Of a DNA stretch of 5,747 nt, positions 1 to 4,902 are shown piece after piece; the first letter of the stretch is position 1, and the number at the start of each line of letters is the position of its first letter. The notes under the pieces are model-generated. The model saw only the letters and a program-made list of their open reading frames with translations, was not told the origin of the DNA and did not search any database. The stretch comes from an uncultured Alphaproteobacteria bacterium (GTDB lineage Bacteria; Pseudomonadota; Alphaproteobacteria; Caulobacterales; Parvularculaceae): positions 1-5,747 of the forward strand of contig CALKYG010000412.1 of assembly GCA_938003575.1 (NCBI GenBank), in the 5' to 3' direction. The translations under genes were made by a program, and so were the position numbers.

Positions 1-1
1 C

Positions 2-727
2 GAGGTCGACAAGATCAGCCGCAAGTCGGACAATCCCTCGATCACGCGCGACGTTTCCGGCGAGGGCGTTCAGCAGGCGCTGTTGAAGATCATGGAAGGA
101 ACGATCGCCTCTGTTCCTCCGCAGGGCGGCCGCAAGCATCCGCAGCAGGAATTCCTGCAGGTTGACACGACCAACATCCTTTTCATTTGCGGCGGCGCCT
201 TCGCGGGGATCGAGAAGATCATATCAGGCCGCCATGCCGGAACGTCGATCGGCTTCGGCGCAAAGGTCGCCGCTCCGGATGACCGCCGGGTGGGCGAGGT
301 GCTGCGGACGATTGAACCGGAAGACCTTCTCAAATTCGGCCTCATTCCCGAATTTGTCGGACGGCTTCCCGTCATCGCGACGCTTGAAGACCTCGATGAG
401 GCGGCGCTGATCCAGATCCTGACGCAGCCGAAGAACGCCTTGGTCAAGCAGTATCAGCGCCTCTTTGAAATGGAAGACGTCAAGCTGACCTTCACGGAGG
501 ACGCCAAGTCCGCCATCGCCCGCAAGGCGATCGCCCGAAAGACCGGCGCGCGCGGCTTGCGCTCGATCATGGAGGGCATTCTCCTCGACTCGATGTTTGA
601 GCTGCCCTCGATGCAGGGCGTGGCCGAAGTCGTCGTCAACGCCGAGGTCGTTGAGGGCCGCGCCAAGCCCCTTCAGATCTACGAAGATCGCGGCAAGGAA
701 AAAATCGAAGTGGACGCGAGCGCCTGA
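2..727 (+). CDS. clpX: ATP-dependent Clp protease ATP-binding subunit ClpX, 3' part (5'-truncated by window edge)
   Basis: This is the AAA+ unfoldase that recognises tagged substrates and threads them into the ClpP peptidase in the cytoplasm. Only the last 241 codons are present, roughly the C-terminal 57% of a family protein of about 420 residues; the N-terminal zinc-binding domain and Walker motifs lie left of the window. Visible hallmarks are the substrate-gripping RKH loop (GGRKH, local residues 42-46), the arginine-finger segment EFVGRLP (bases 350-370), and the sensor-2 segment GARGLR (bases 545-562) in the small AAA+ domain. The frame is open from base 2 to the TGA at 725-727, with no damage. 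A terminator follows 22 bases later, and lon lies downstream on the same strand, as in many proteobacteria. Identity is secure because the fragment matches ClpX along its length. Confidence 0.97.
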   Translation, partial: EVDKISRKSDNPSITRDVSGEGVQQALLKIMEGTIASVPPQGGRKHPQQEFLQVDTTNILFICGGAFAGIEKIISGRHAGTSIGFGAKVAAPDDRRVGEVLRTIEPEDLLKFGLIPEFVGRLPVIATLEDLDEAALIQILTQPKNALVKQYQRLFEMEDVKLTFTEDAKSAIARKAIARKTGARGLRSIMEGILLDSMFELPSMQGVAEVVVNAEVVEGRAKPLQIYEDRGKEKIEVDASA

Positions 728-748
728 CCGGCGGCGCAGAGTTTCACG

Positions 749-773
749 AAGCGGCGCCCTCGGGCGCCGTTTT
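749..773 (+). terminator. Rho-independent terminator after clpX
   Basis: Arms CGGCGCC (752-758) and GGCGCCG (763-769) are perfectly complementary around a CTCG loop. The stem is extended by A-T and G-T pairs (749-751 with 770-772), followed by four Ts (770-773). It sits 22 bases after the clpX stop. The T run is short, so termination may be partial. Confidence 0.75.
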
Positions 774-811
774 CGATTCGGCCCGGCTTCCGCCTCATTT
801 TCGTCGGACGG

Positions 812-890
812 CGACGCCGGGTTGAAACGGCCGGGCGGAACGCCACATTATGCGGGCGTCCGCTGCCGTTCCGCCGCCGGCGTCGTTTTT
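812..890 (+). repeat. Nested inverted repeat with T run in the clpX-lon spacer
   Basis: The outer arms CGACGCCGG (812-820) and CCGGCGTCG (877-885) are perfect 9-bp complements. The inner arms GGCGGAACG (834-842) and CGTTCCGCC (867-875) are another perfect 9-bp pair. The 3' arms are separated by one base (876) and the 5' arms by 13 (821-833). The apex has a 4-bp stem, GCGG (852-855) with CCGC (860-863). TTTTT follows at 886-890. In an RNA reading through from clpX, this would fold as a long hairpin with an asymmetric internal loop and could be a second terminator. It could also be a dispersed palindromic element or a protein-binding site. Confidence 0.6.
821..851 (+). promoter_or_regulatory. 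Candidate lon promoter (sigma-32-like, or sigma-70)
   Basis: GTTGAAA (821-827) and CCACATTA (843-850) are 15 bases apart, resembling the E. coli sigma-32 consensus CTTGAAA/CCCCATNT (six of seven positions on the left, five of seven defined positions on the right). The same DNA can be read as a sigma-70 promoter: TTGAAA (822-827), 18 bases, CATTAT (846-851). Lon is a classic heat-shock gene, which favours the first reading. Transcription would start near 858, leaving a leader of about 140 bases. The site lies inside the nested inverted repeat. This is inferred from motif similarity only. Confidence 0.4.
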
Positions 891-986
891 CCGACAACAC
901 GCCAGGGGGTTTTCCCTTGCCGCTCGTCGGCTCAAACGCCGGCGACTGGGGCGGGCGCGAGACAGGGCGCTTTTCAGAGGCCCGAC

Positions 987-995
987 AGGAAGGGA
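987..995 (+). promoter_or_regulatory. Shine-Dalgarno site that fixes the lon start
   Basis: The purine-rich AGGAAGGGA ends five bases before the ATG at 1001. The reading frame is open further upstream, to a TTG at 917, but no comparable site precedes that codon and the extra 28 residues are unlike Lon. Confidence 0.8.
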
Positions 996-1000
996 TTTTG

Positions 1001-3391
1001 ATGTCTGAAGTTCAAACATACGCCGTGCTTCCGCTTCGCGACATTGTCGTTTTTCCAACGATGGTCATTCCGCTGTTCGTCGGCCGCGACAAATCCGTGC
1101 GTGCGCTTGAGCATGTCATGGAGCATGACAAGAAGATTTTGCTCGTGGCGCAAAAGGACGCGAGCGACAATGACCCGAAGGCCGACGGCATCTACTCGAT
1201 CGGCGTCGTTGCCTCCGTGCTCCAGCTCTTGAAACTGCCGGACGGAACCGTGAAGGTGCTCGTTGAAGGCGAACAGCGCGCTCGGGTCGAACGCTTCACG
1301 AAAACAGACGCCTACTTCGAAGCCGAGGCGACGATTCCGCCGGAAGTCGAGGGCGCCGACGCCGAGATCGAGGCGTTGGCGCGCTCCGTCGTCACGCAGT
1401 TCGAAGCCTACGGAAAGCTGAACAAGAGAGTTCCGCCCGAGGTGATCGTTTCGATCAATTCGATCGAAGATCCCGCGCAGCTCGCCGATACGGTCGCTTC
1501 GCATTTGAATATCAAGATCTCCGAGAAACAGGAACTTCTCGAAATCTTCGATATCGGCGAGCGGCTAGAGCGCGTTTACGCCCTGATGGAAGGCGAGATG
1601 AGCGTTCTCCAGGTCGAGAAGAAAATCCGCAACCGCGTGAAGCGGCAGATGGAGAAGACGCAGCGCGAATATTATCTGAATGAGCAGATGAAGGCGATCC
1701 AGAAGGAGCTTGGAGAAGGCGATGATTCGCGCGATGAAGTCGCCGAAATCGAAGACCGCATAAGGAAGACGAAGCTCTCAAAGGAGGCTCGCGCAAAGGC
1801 GGAAGCCGAGGTCAAGAAGCTGCGGCAGATGTCGCCCATGTCGGCGGAATCGACAGTCGTGCGCAACTACCTCGACTGGATGCTTTCCATCCCGTGGAAC
1901 AACAAGTCGAAGATCAAGCATGACCTCGACAAGGCGCAGCAGATTCTCGACGCCGACCATTACGGCCTCGAAAAAGTGAAGGAGCGCATTCTCGAATATC
2001 TCGCGGTCCAGAAGCGAATGGGAACGCTAAAAGGCCCGATCCTCTGTCTCGTCGGGCCCCCAGGCGTCGGCAAGACGTCGCTCGGCAAATCGATCGCACA
2101 GGCGACCGGCCGCGAATTTGTTCGCGTTTCGCTCGGCGGCGTCCGCGACGAAGCGGAAATCCGCGGCCATCGCCGGACCTATATCGGCTCGATGCCCGGC
2201 AAGATCATCCAGTCGATGAAGAAGGCGAAAAAGTCCAACCCGCTCTTCCTGCTCGACGAGATCGACAAGATGGGGCAGGACTTCCGCGGCGATCCGTCGT
2301 CCGCGTTGCTCGAAGTGCTCGATCCGGAGCAGAATTCGACCTTCAACGACCATTATCTTGAGGTCGATTACGACCTGTCGGACGTCCTTTTCATCACGAC
2401 TGCGAACAGTCTCAACATGTCGCAGCCGCTCCTCGACAGAATGGAGATCATCCGTATTCCGGGGTACACGGAAGACGAGAAGCGTGAGATCGCCCGCCGG
2501 CACCTCATACCGAAGCTGATGAAGGATCACGGCCTGAAAGCGTCGGAGTGGAAGATCACCGACGACGGCATGATGGAGCTCATCCGCCGGTACACCCGCG
2601 AAGCGGGCGTCCGCAACCTTGAACGCGAGCTGGCCAGGCTGGCGCGCAAGGCGGTGCGCGATATCGAAACAGGAAAGGCCAAAAAGGTCGAGGTGACCGA
2701 AAAGAATCTCGCCGATTACGCGGGCGTCCCGAAATATCGCTACGGCGAGATCGACGGCGAGGACCGCGTGGGCGTCGTAACAGGTCTTGCCTGGACGTCG
2801 GTCGGCGGCGACATCTTGACCATCGAGGCGGTGAAAATGCCGGGCAAGGGGCGAATGACTCCGACCGGCAACCTCAAGGAGGTGATGAAGGAATCCGTTT
2901 CGGCGGCGTCATCCTATGTCCGCAGCCGTTCAACCGAGTTCGGCATAGAACCGCCGGTGTTCGACCGGACCGACATTCATATCCACGTGCCGGAGGGCGC
3001 GACGCCGAAAGACGGGCCGTCCGCCGGCGTCGCCATGGCGACAGCCATTGTGTCGGTTCTGACCGGCGTTCCGGTCCACAAGGACATAGCGATGACGGGA
3101 GAAATCTCCCTTCGCGGCCGGGTCCTCGCGATCGGCGGGCTCAAGGAAAAGCTGCTCGGCGCCCTGCGCGCCGGAATCAAGACGGTGCTCATTCCCCAGG
3201 AGAATGAGAAAGACCTCGCAGACATCCCGGATAATGTGAAACAGGGCCTGAACATCATCCCGGTCAGCCGGGTGGAAGAAGTGCTTGCCCACGCGCTTAC
3301 AAAGAAGCTGACCCCGATCGAGTGGACGGAACCGGCCTCCCCGCCGCCCGCCGCGGAAGTCGACAGCGGGGAAAACGTCGTCACGCACTGA
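1001..3391 (+). CDS. lon: ATP-dependent protease Lon (La), complete
   Basis: Lon is a cytoplasmic AAA+ serine protease that degrades misfolded and regulatory proteins. The 796-residue product has the usual length for LonA. In order, it shows an N-terminal substrate-binding domain starting with a typical LPLRDIVVFP segment, a charged coiled-coil linker around residues 205-265, an AAA+ module with Walker A GPPGVGKT (352-359) and Walker B LLDEID (D419, E420), and a C-terminal peptidase domain. The catalytic dyad is S674 in DGPSAG and K717 in LKEKLLG, 43 residues apart as in E. coli (S679/K722). The ATG at 1001 is chosen because a good ribosome binding site precedes it and the protein begins like other Lons. 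The Pro/Ala-rich tail after about residue 775 is expected to be variable. The gene appears intact and probably forms its own transcription unit, with a candidate heat-shock promoter upstream and a strong terminator downstream. Confidence 0.98.
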   Translation: MSEVQTYAVLPLRDIVVFPTMVIPLFVGRDKSVRALEHVMEHDKKILLVAQKDASDNDPKADGIYSIGVVASVLQLLKLPDGTVKVLVEGEQRARVERFTKTDAYFEAEATIPPEVEGADAEIEALARSVVTQFEAYGKLNKRVPPEVIVSINSIEDPAQLADTVASHLNIKISEKQELLEIFDIGERLERVYALMEGEMSVLQVEKKIRNRVKRQMEKTQREYYLNEQMKAIQKELGEGDDSRDEVAEIEDRIRKTKLSKEARAKAEAEVKKLRQMSPMSAESTVVRNYLDWMLSIPWNNKSKIKHDLDKAQQILDADHYGLEKVKERILEYLAVQKRMGTLKGPILCLVGPPGVGKTSLGKSIAQATGREFVRVSLGGVRDEAEIRGHRRTYIGSMPGKIIQSMKKAKKSNPLFLLDEIDKMGQDFRGDPSSALLEVLDPEQNSTFNDHYLEVDYDLSDVLFITTANSLNMSQPLLDRMEIIRIPGYTEDEKREIARRHLIPKLMKDHGLKASEWKITDDGMMELIRRYTREAGVRNLERELARLARKAVRDIETGKAKKVEVTEKNLADYAGVPKYRYGEIDGEDRVGVVTGLAWTSVGGDILTIEAVKMPGKGRMTPTGNLKEVMKESVSAASSYVRSRSTEFGIEPPVFDRTDIHIHVPEGATPKDGPSAGVAMATAIVSVLTGVPVHKDIAMTGEISLRGRVLAIGGLKEKLLGALRAGIKTVLIPQENEKDLADIPDNVKQGLNIIPVSRVEEVLAHALTKKLTPIEWTEPASPPPAAEVDSGENVVTH

Positions 3392-3414
3392 CGGACCTCG
3401 CCCGACCGGAAATG

Positions 3415-3446
3415 AAAAACGCGGCGCTTCGGCGCCGCGTTTTTTT
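3415..3446. terminator. Bidirectional Rho-independent terminator between lon and the small minus-strand gene
   Basis: ACGCGGCGC (3419-3427) pairs perfectly with GCGCCGCGT (3432-3440) around a TTCG tetraloop. The stem is flanked by AAAAA (3415-3419) on the left and seven Ts (3440-3446) on the right. On the plus strand it ends lon, 24 bases after the stop codon. On the minus strand the A run becomes TTTTT, so the same hairpin can end the small gene whose stop is 24 bases away. This is the strongest terminator in the window. Confidence 0.93.
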
Positions 3447-3469
3447 CGTTTCGGGCCGATCGCCGGCCT

Positions 3470-3604
3470 TCAGCCAACGGTCGCGATCGCTGCGGGCACG
3501 GCGACCGCGATGGCCGCGATCGCCATCGCGAAATAAAGAAGGCCGCGCAACAGACCGTCAAAACCGGCGCTTTGACCGACATGGGGACGAGAAATTACAG
3601 CCAT
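3470..3604 (-). CDS. Small single-pass membrane protein, 44 residues, unrecognised
   Basis: I do not recognise this protein. It begins MAVISRPHVGQ at the ATG complementary to 3602-3604 and ends in TGA at 3472-3470. The first ~20 residues are polar with two arginines and a histidine. Residues 22-43 form one uninterrupted hydrophobic stretch rich in Ala, Ile and Val (LLYFAMAIAA onwards, with one central Pro), long enough to cross the membrane once. No typical signal-peptidase site is evident, so an anchored small membrane protein is more likely than an exported one. Expression signals are unusually complete: GGAGGAG six bases before the ATG, a good promoter about 90 bases upstream, and a terminator 24 bases downstream shared with lon. 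It converges on lon and diverges from the chorismate mutase gene. The alternating GCG/ATC codons might raise doubt, but the signals argue for a real gene. Its function is unknown. Confidence 0.8.
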   Translation of the reverse strand: MAVISRPHVGQSAGFDGLLRGLLYFAMAIAAIAVAVPAAIATVG

Positions 3605-3610
3605 GTTCAA

Positions 3611-3617
3611 CTCCTCC
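3611..3617 (-). promoter_or_regulatory. Strong Shine-Dalgarno site of the 44-residue gene
   Basis: Read on the minus strand, the site is GGAGGAG, ending six bases before the ATG. It is a near-perfect anti-16S match, the best in the window, and it decides both the existence and the start of this short gene. Confidence 0.85.
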
Positions 3618-3696
3618 TACTCAACTTGGATCCTCGGCCGCCGGCGAACCCACCCTTGGTTGTCATCCAAATGAGACAATAACGTCATCGAACTGT

Positions 3697-3725
3697 CATA
3701 TAGCGCATAAAATGCGCAGGCGCAA
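3697..3725 (-). promoter_or_regulatory. Housekeeping sigma promoter for the 44-residue gene
   Basis: On the minus strand, TTGCGC (3725-3720) is followed by exactly 17 bases and then TATATG (3702-3697). In context this reads CTTGCGC then GCTATATG, the form common in alphaproteobacterial sigma-70 promoters. The predicted start is near 3690, giving a leader of about 85 bases before the small gene. Confidence 0.7.
3703..3717. promoter_or_regulatory. Inverted repeat in the promoter spacer, possible operator
   Basis: GCGCAT (3703-3708) and ATGCGC (3712-3717) are perfect 6-bp arms around AAA. The repeat fills most of the spacer between the -35 and -10 boxes of the minus-strand promoter and directly abuts the -10. 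A repressor bound here would block polymerase. No known operator family is assigned, and chance cannot be excluded. Confidence 0.35.
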
Positions 3726-3809
3726 GGGGTGCGCGTCACTTTTTTGATTTTAACGCCGAAAGGTCAATTGGTTAACGATTCCGCCTGTCGCGGGCGCTTT
3801 GACCCAGCC

Positions 3810-3829
3810 CTGGCGCCTTTCAACGCCAG
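3810..3829 (+). other. Small hairpin in the leader of the AroQ-type gene
   Basis: CTGGCG (3810-3815) pairs with CGCCAG (3824-3829) around an 8-base loop, 24 bases before the ATG. There is no T run, so it is not a terminator. It could be a leader structure. I found no convincing plus-strand promoter in the 250-bp divergent region. Confidence 0.3.
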
Positions 3830-3853
3830 CCAAGACCGCCTAGAGAAAAATGC

Positions 3854-4198
3854 ATGAAAACAGGCGACAAGGCCGTTACATCGGCAGGCGATTGCGTCGA
3901 GATGGACGAGGTAAGGGCGGAGATCGACCGGATCGACCGCGATCTGGTGGCTTTGCTGGCGGAACGCCAGACCTACATAGAAGCCGCCGCCCGGATCAAG
4001 GATCGCGAGAGCGACGTCCGGGTCGAGTGGCGGATTGAAGATGTCATTGCGAAAGTGCTCGCAACTGCGGAAAAGGAGGGGCTGTCGCCCCGGATCGCCG
4101 AACCGGTCTGGCGGGAGCTCGTCGAGCGCTGCATCGCGCATGAGCTCGAGTGCTGGCGCGCGTTGCGTCTGGGGGAAAAAACACGAAAAGCCTCCTGA
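3854..4198 (+). CDS. Chorismate mutase-type AroQ protein (chorismate mutase or isochorismate pyruvate-lyase fold)
   Basis: The 114-residue product is a short all-helical AroQ protein, expected to convert chorismate to prephenate in the cytoplasm for phenylalanine and tyrosine synthesis. The core RAEIDRIDRDLVALLAER is diagnostic. Aligned by eye with E. coli chorismate mutase, R21, R38, K49 and R60 match active-site R11, R28, K39 and R51, while E97 sits where E. coli has Q88 and PchB has Q90. The C-terminus (IAHELECW) also resembles PchB, the isochorismate pyruvate-lyase of salicylate synthesis. No isochorismate synthase or siderophore gene is near, so chorismate mutase is preferred. The start is uncertain: the ATG at 3854 has only a weak AGAGA upstream, and an in-frame ATG at 3902 begins exactly at the conserved domain. 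The gene lies 139 bases before the HU gene and reads the same way, but a shared operon is not demonstrated. Confidence 0.87.
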   Translation: MKTGDKAVTSAGDCVEMDEVRAEIDRIDRDLVALLAERQTYIEAAARIKDRESDVRVEWRIEDVIAKVLATAEKEGLSPRIAEPVWRELVERCIAHELECWRALRLGEKTRKAS

Positions 4199-4337
4199 GA
4201 GTCGCCTGTTGCGGCGGCGAATCCTGTAACTGTCGTGCGAAGTAGGCGGCGTTTCCTTTCGCCCTGTGACGCGGAGCGGGCGGCAATCGGCGCGGCGGCT
4301 CTGATTATTGTTGAGACATGAAAGAAAGGGTGAGCGA

Positions 4338-4610
4338 ATGAACAAGAACGAATTTATCGACCGCGTTGCCGATCTCGCCAATATGAGCAAGGCCGATGCG
4401 ACACGCGCGGTCGACGCCGTGTTTGACGCGATCACGTCTGCGCTGAAGAGAGGCGACGATGTTCGCCTCGTCGGATTCGGCACGTTCACGGCGACGAAGC
4501 GCAAGCCCCGCGAAGGGCGCAATCCGCGCACCGGCGAAACGATCCACATCCCGGCCTCGACGCAGCCGAAATTTGCGCCCGGCAAGGGCCTGAAGGACGC
4601 ATTGAACTGA
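4338..4610 (+). CDS. hupB: DNA-binding protein HU (HU-beta type)
   Basis: HU is a small dimeric nucleoid protein that bends DNA and binds without sequence specificity. The 90-residue product has exactly the length of E. coli HU and matches it throughout. It starts MNKNEFIDRVADLA and has the conserved VGFGTF (45-50). The beta-arm carries GRNPRTGE (60-67), with R61, N62 and P63 forming the motif whose proline intercalates into the minor groove. It ends GLKDALN. The ATG at 4338 is chosen because it gives the standard N-terminus and has AAAGGG (4325-4330) upstream; the frame is open to a TTG at 4308 that would add ten atypical residues. I found no confident promoter in the 139 bases upstream. It could equally be named hup if the genome has one homolog. 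Confidence 0.96.
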   Translation: MNKNEFIDRVADLANMSKADATRAVDAVFDAITSALKRGDDVRLVGFGTFTATKRKPREGRNPRTGETIHIPASTQPKFAPGKGLKDALN

Positions 4611-4620
4611 GGTTCGGCAT

Positions 4621-4685
4621 TAGCGGCCGGTGACGATCGGGCGTCGACGCCGCCGCCTGCTTGCCGGTCGCGTTCATTGCCGCTA
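4621..4685. repeat. Inverted repeats between hupB and tRNA-Val
   Basis: The arms TAGCGGC (4621-4627) and GCCGCTA (4679-4685) are perfect complements 51 bases apart. Between them lies a perfect 12-bp palindrome, GGCGTCGACGCC (4640-4651), which could form a GGCG/CGCC stem with a TCGA loop. No T run follows, so this is not a standard terminator. It may help end hupB transcription or bind a protein. Confidence 0.4.
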
Positions 4686-4689
4686 CGAG
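4660..4689 (+). promoter_or_regulatory. Candidate tRNA-Val promoter
   Basis: CTTGCCG (4660-4666) resembles the alphaproteobacterial -35 element. Counting the -35 hexamer as TTGCCG (4661-4666), it is followed by 17 bases and TACGAG (4684-4689) as a weak -10. Transcription would start near 4697, about 13 bases before the mature tRNA. The position is right, but the -10 matches poorly. Confidence 0.35.
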
Positions 4690-4709
4690 ACGCCGGCCAA
4701 ATCCTTTGC

Positions 4710-4785
4710 GGGCGGTTAGCTCAGTTGGTAGAGCGTCTGGTTTACACCCAGTAGGTCGGGAGTTCGAGTCTCTCACCGCCCACCA
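4710..4785 (+). tRNA. tRNA-Val (anticodon UAC)
   Basis: All 76 bases fit the cloverleaf. The acceptor stem is GGGCGGT (4710-4716) with ACCGCCC (4775-4781). The D stem is GCTC/GAGC, the anticodon loop TTTACAC (4741-4747) carries UAC, the variable loop is AGGTC, and the T arm is GGGAG-TTCGAGT-CTCTC. The discriminator is A, and CCA is encoded at 4783-4785. The first anticodon-stem pair (positions 27 and 43; bases 4736 and 4752) is a U-U mismatch, leaving four good pairs. It reads GUA and, by wobble, other GUN valine codons. No T-rich terminator follows, and the sequence changes to unrelated genes, so its 3' end is a plausible integration site. Confidence 0.96.
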
Positions 4786-4821
4786 ATAGCCATTGATCTG
4801 TAGCGATTTAATCTGGCTTCG

Positions 4822-4849
4822 CTGACTTCGTCCGCAGGCAGCGCATAAT
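4822..4849 (+). promoter_or_regulatory. Weak promoter candidate for the 210-residue gene
   Basis: CTGACT (4822-4827) and CATAAT (4844-4849) match the -35 and -10 consensus at four and five of six positions, with a 16-base gap. Transcription would start near 4856, within the GGGAACCCA repeats. Without it, the gene would depend on read-through from the tRNA. Confidence 0.25.
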
Positions 4850-4850
4850 C

Positions 4851-4871
4851 GGGAACCCACAGGGGAACCCA
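4851..4871 (+). repeat. Two tandem GGGAACCCA units after the tRNA
   Basis: GGGAACCCA occurs at 4851-4859 and again at 4863-4871, 12 bases apart, 66 bases beyond the tRNA end. Each core, GGGAACCC, is nearly palindromic (GGG/CCC arms). Closely spaced direct repeats next to a tRNA 3' end could be arm-type sites for an integrase, or an operator pair for the gene starting at 4903. Neither is shown by the sequence. Confidence 0.5.
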
Positions 4872-4902
4872 GAATCCGCCTCCTTGCAAGAAAGGAAGCG
4901 CC

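Noticed and set aside
917..1000. Upstream TTG extension of lon by 28 codons
   Set aside because: There is no Shine-Dalgarno before 917, the extra residues are not Lon-like, and the ATG at 1001 has an excellent site.
3480..3530. Repeated GCGATCGC-like octamers
   Set aside because: They are explained by Ala-Ile codon runs in the membrane segment of the small protein, not by a separate repeat family.
2977..3582. 201-codon minus-strand frame overlapping lon and the small gene
   Set aside because: It is antisense to the conserved Lon peptidase domain, is in a different frame from the well-supported 44-residue gene, and has no ribosome binding site.
3322..3747. 141-codon plus-strand frame after lon
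   Set aside because: It begins inside lon, reads through the terminator and crosses the small gene's promoter; it has no family resemblance.
4303..4308. GATTAT as a hupB -10 box
   Set aside because: No acceptable -35 lies 16-18 bases upstream, so no promoter was called.
3764..4585. 273-codon minus-strand frame
   Set aside because: It runs antisense through both the AroQ-type gene and hupB, which are clearly real. Long antisense frames are expected in high-GC DNA.
4486..4860. 124-codon minus-strand frame containing an RDSNSRPTGCKPDALPTEL segment
   Set aside because: That segment is the well-known spurious translation of a tRNA antisense strand and here covers tRNA-Val; it is not a protein.
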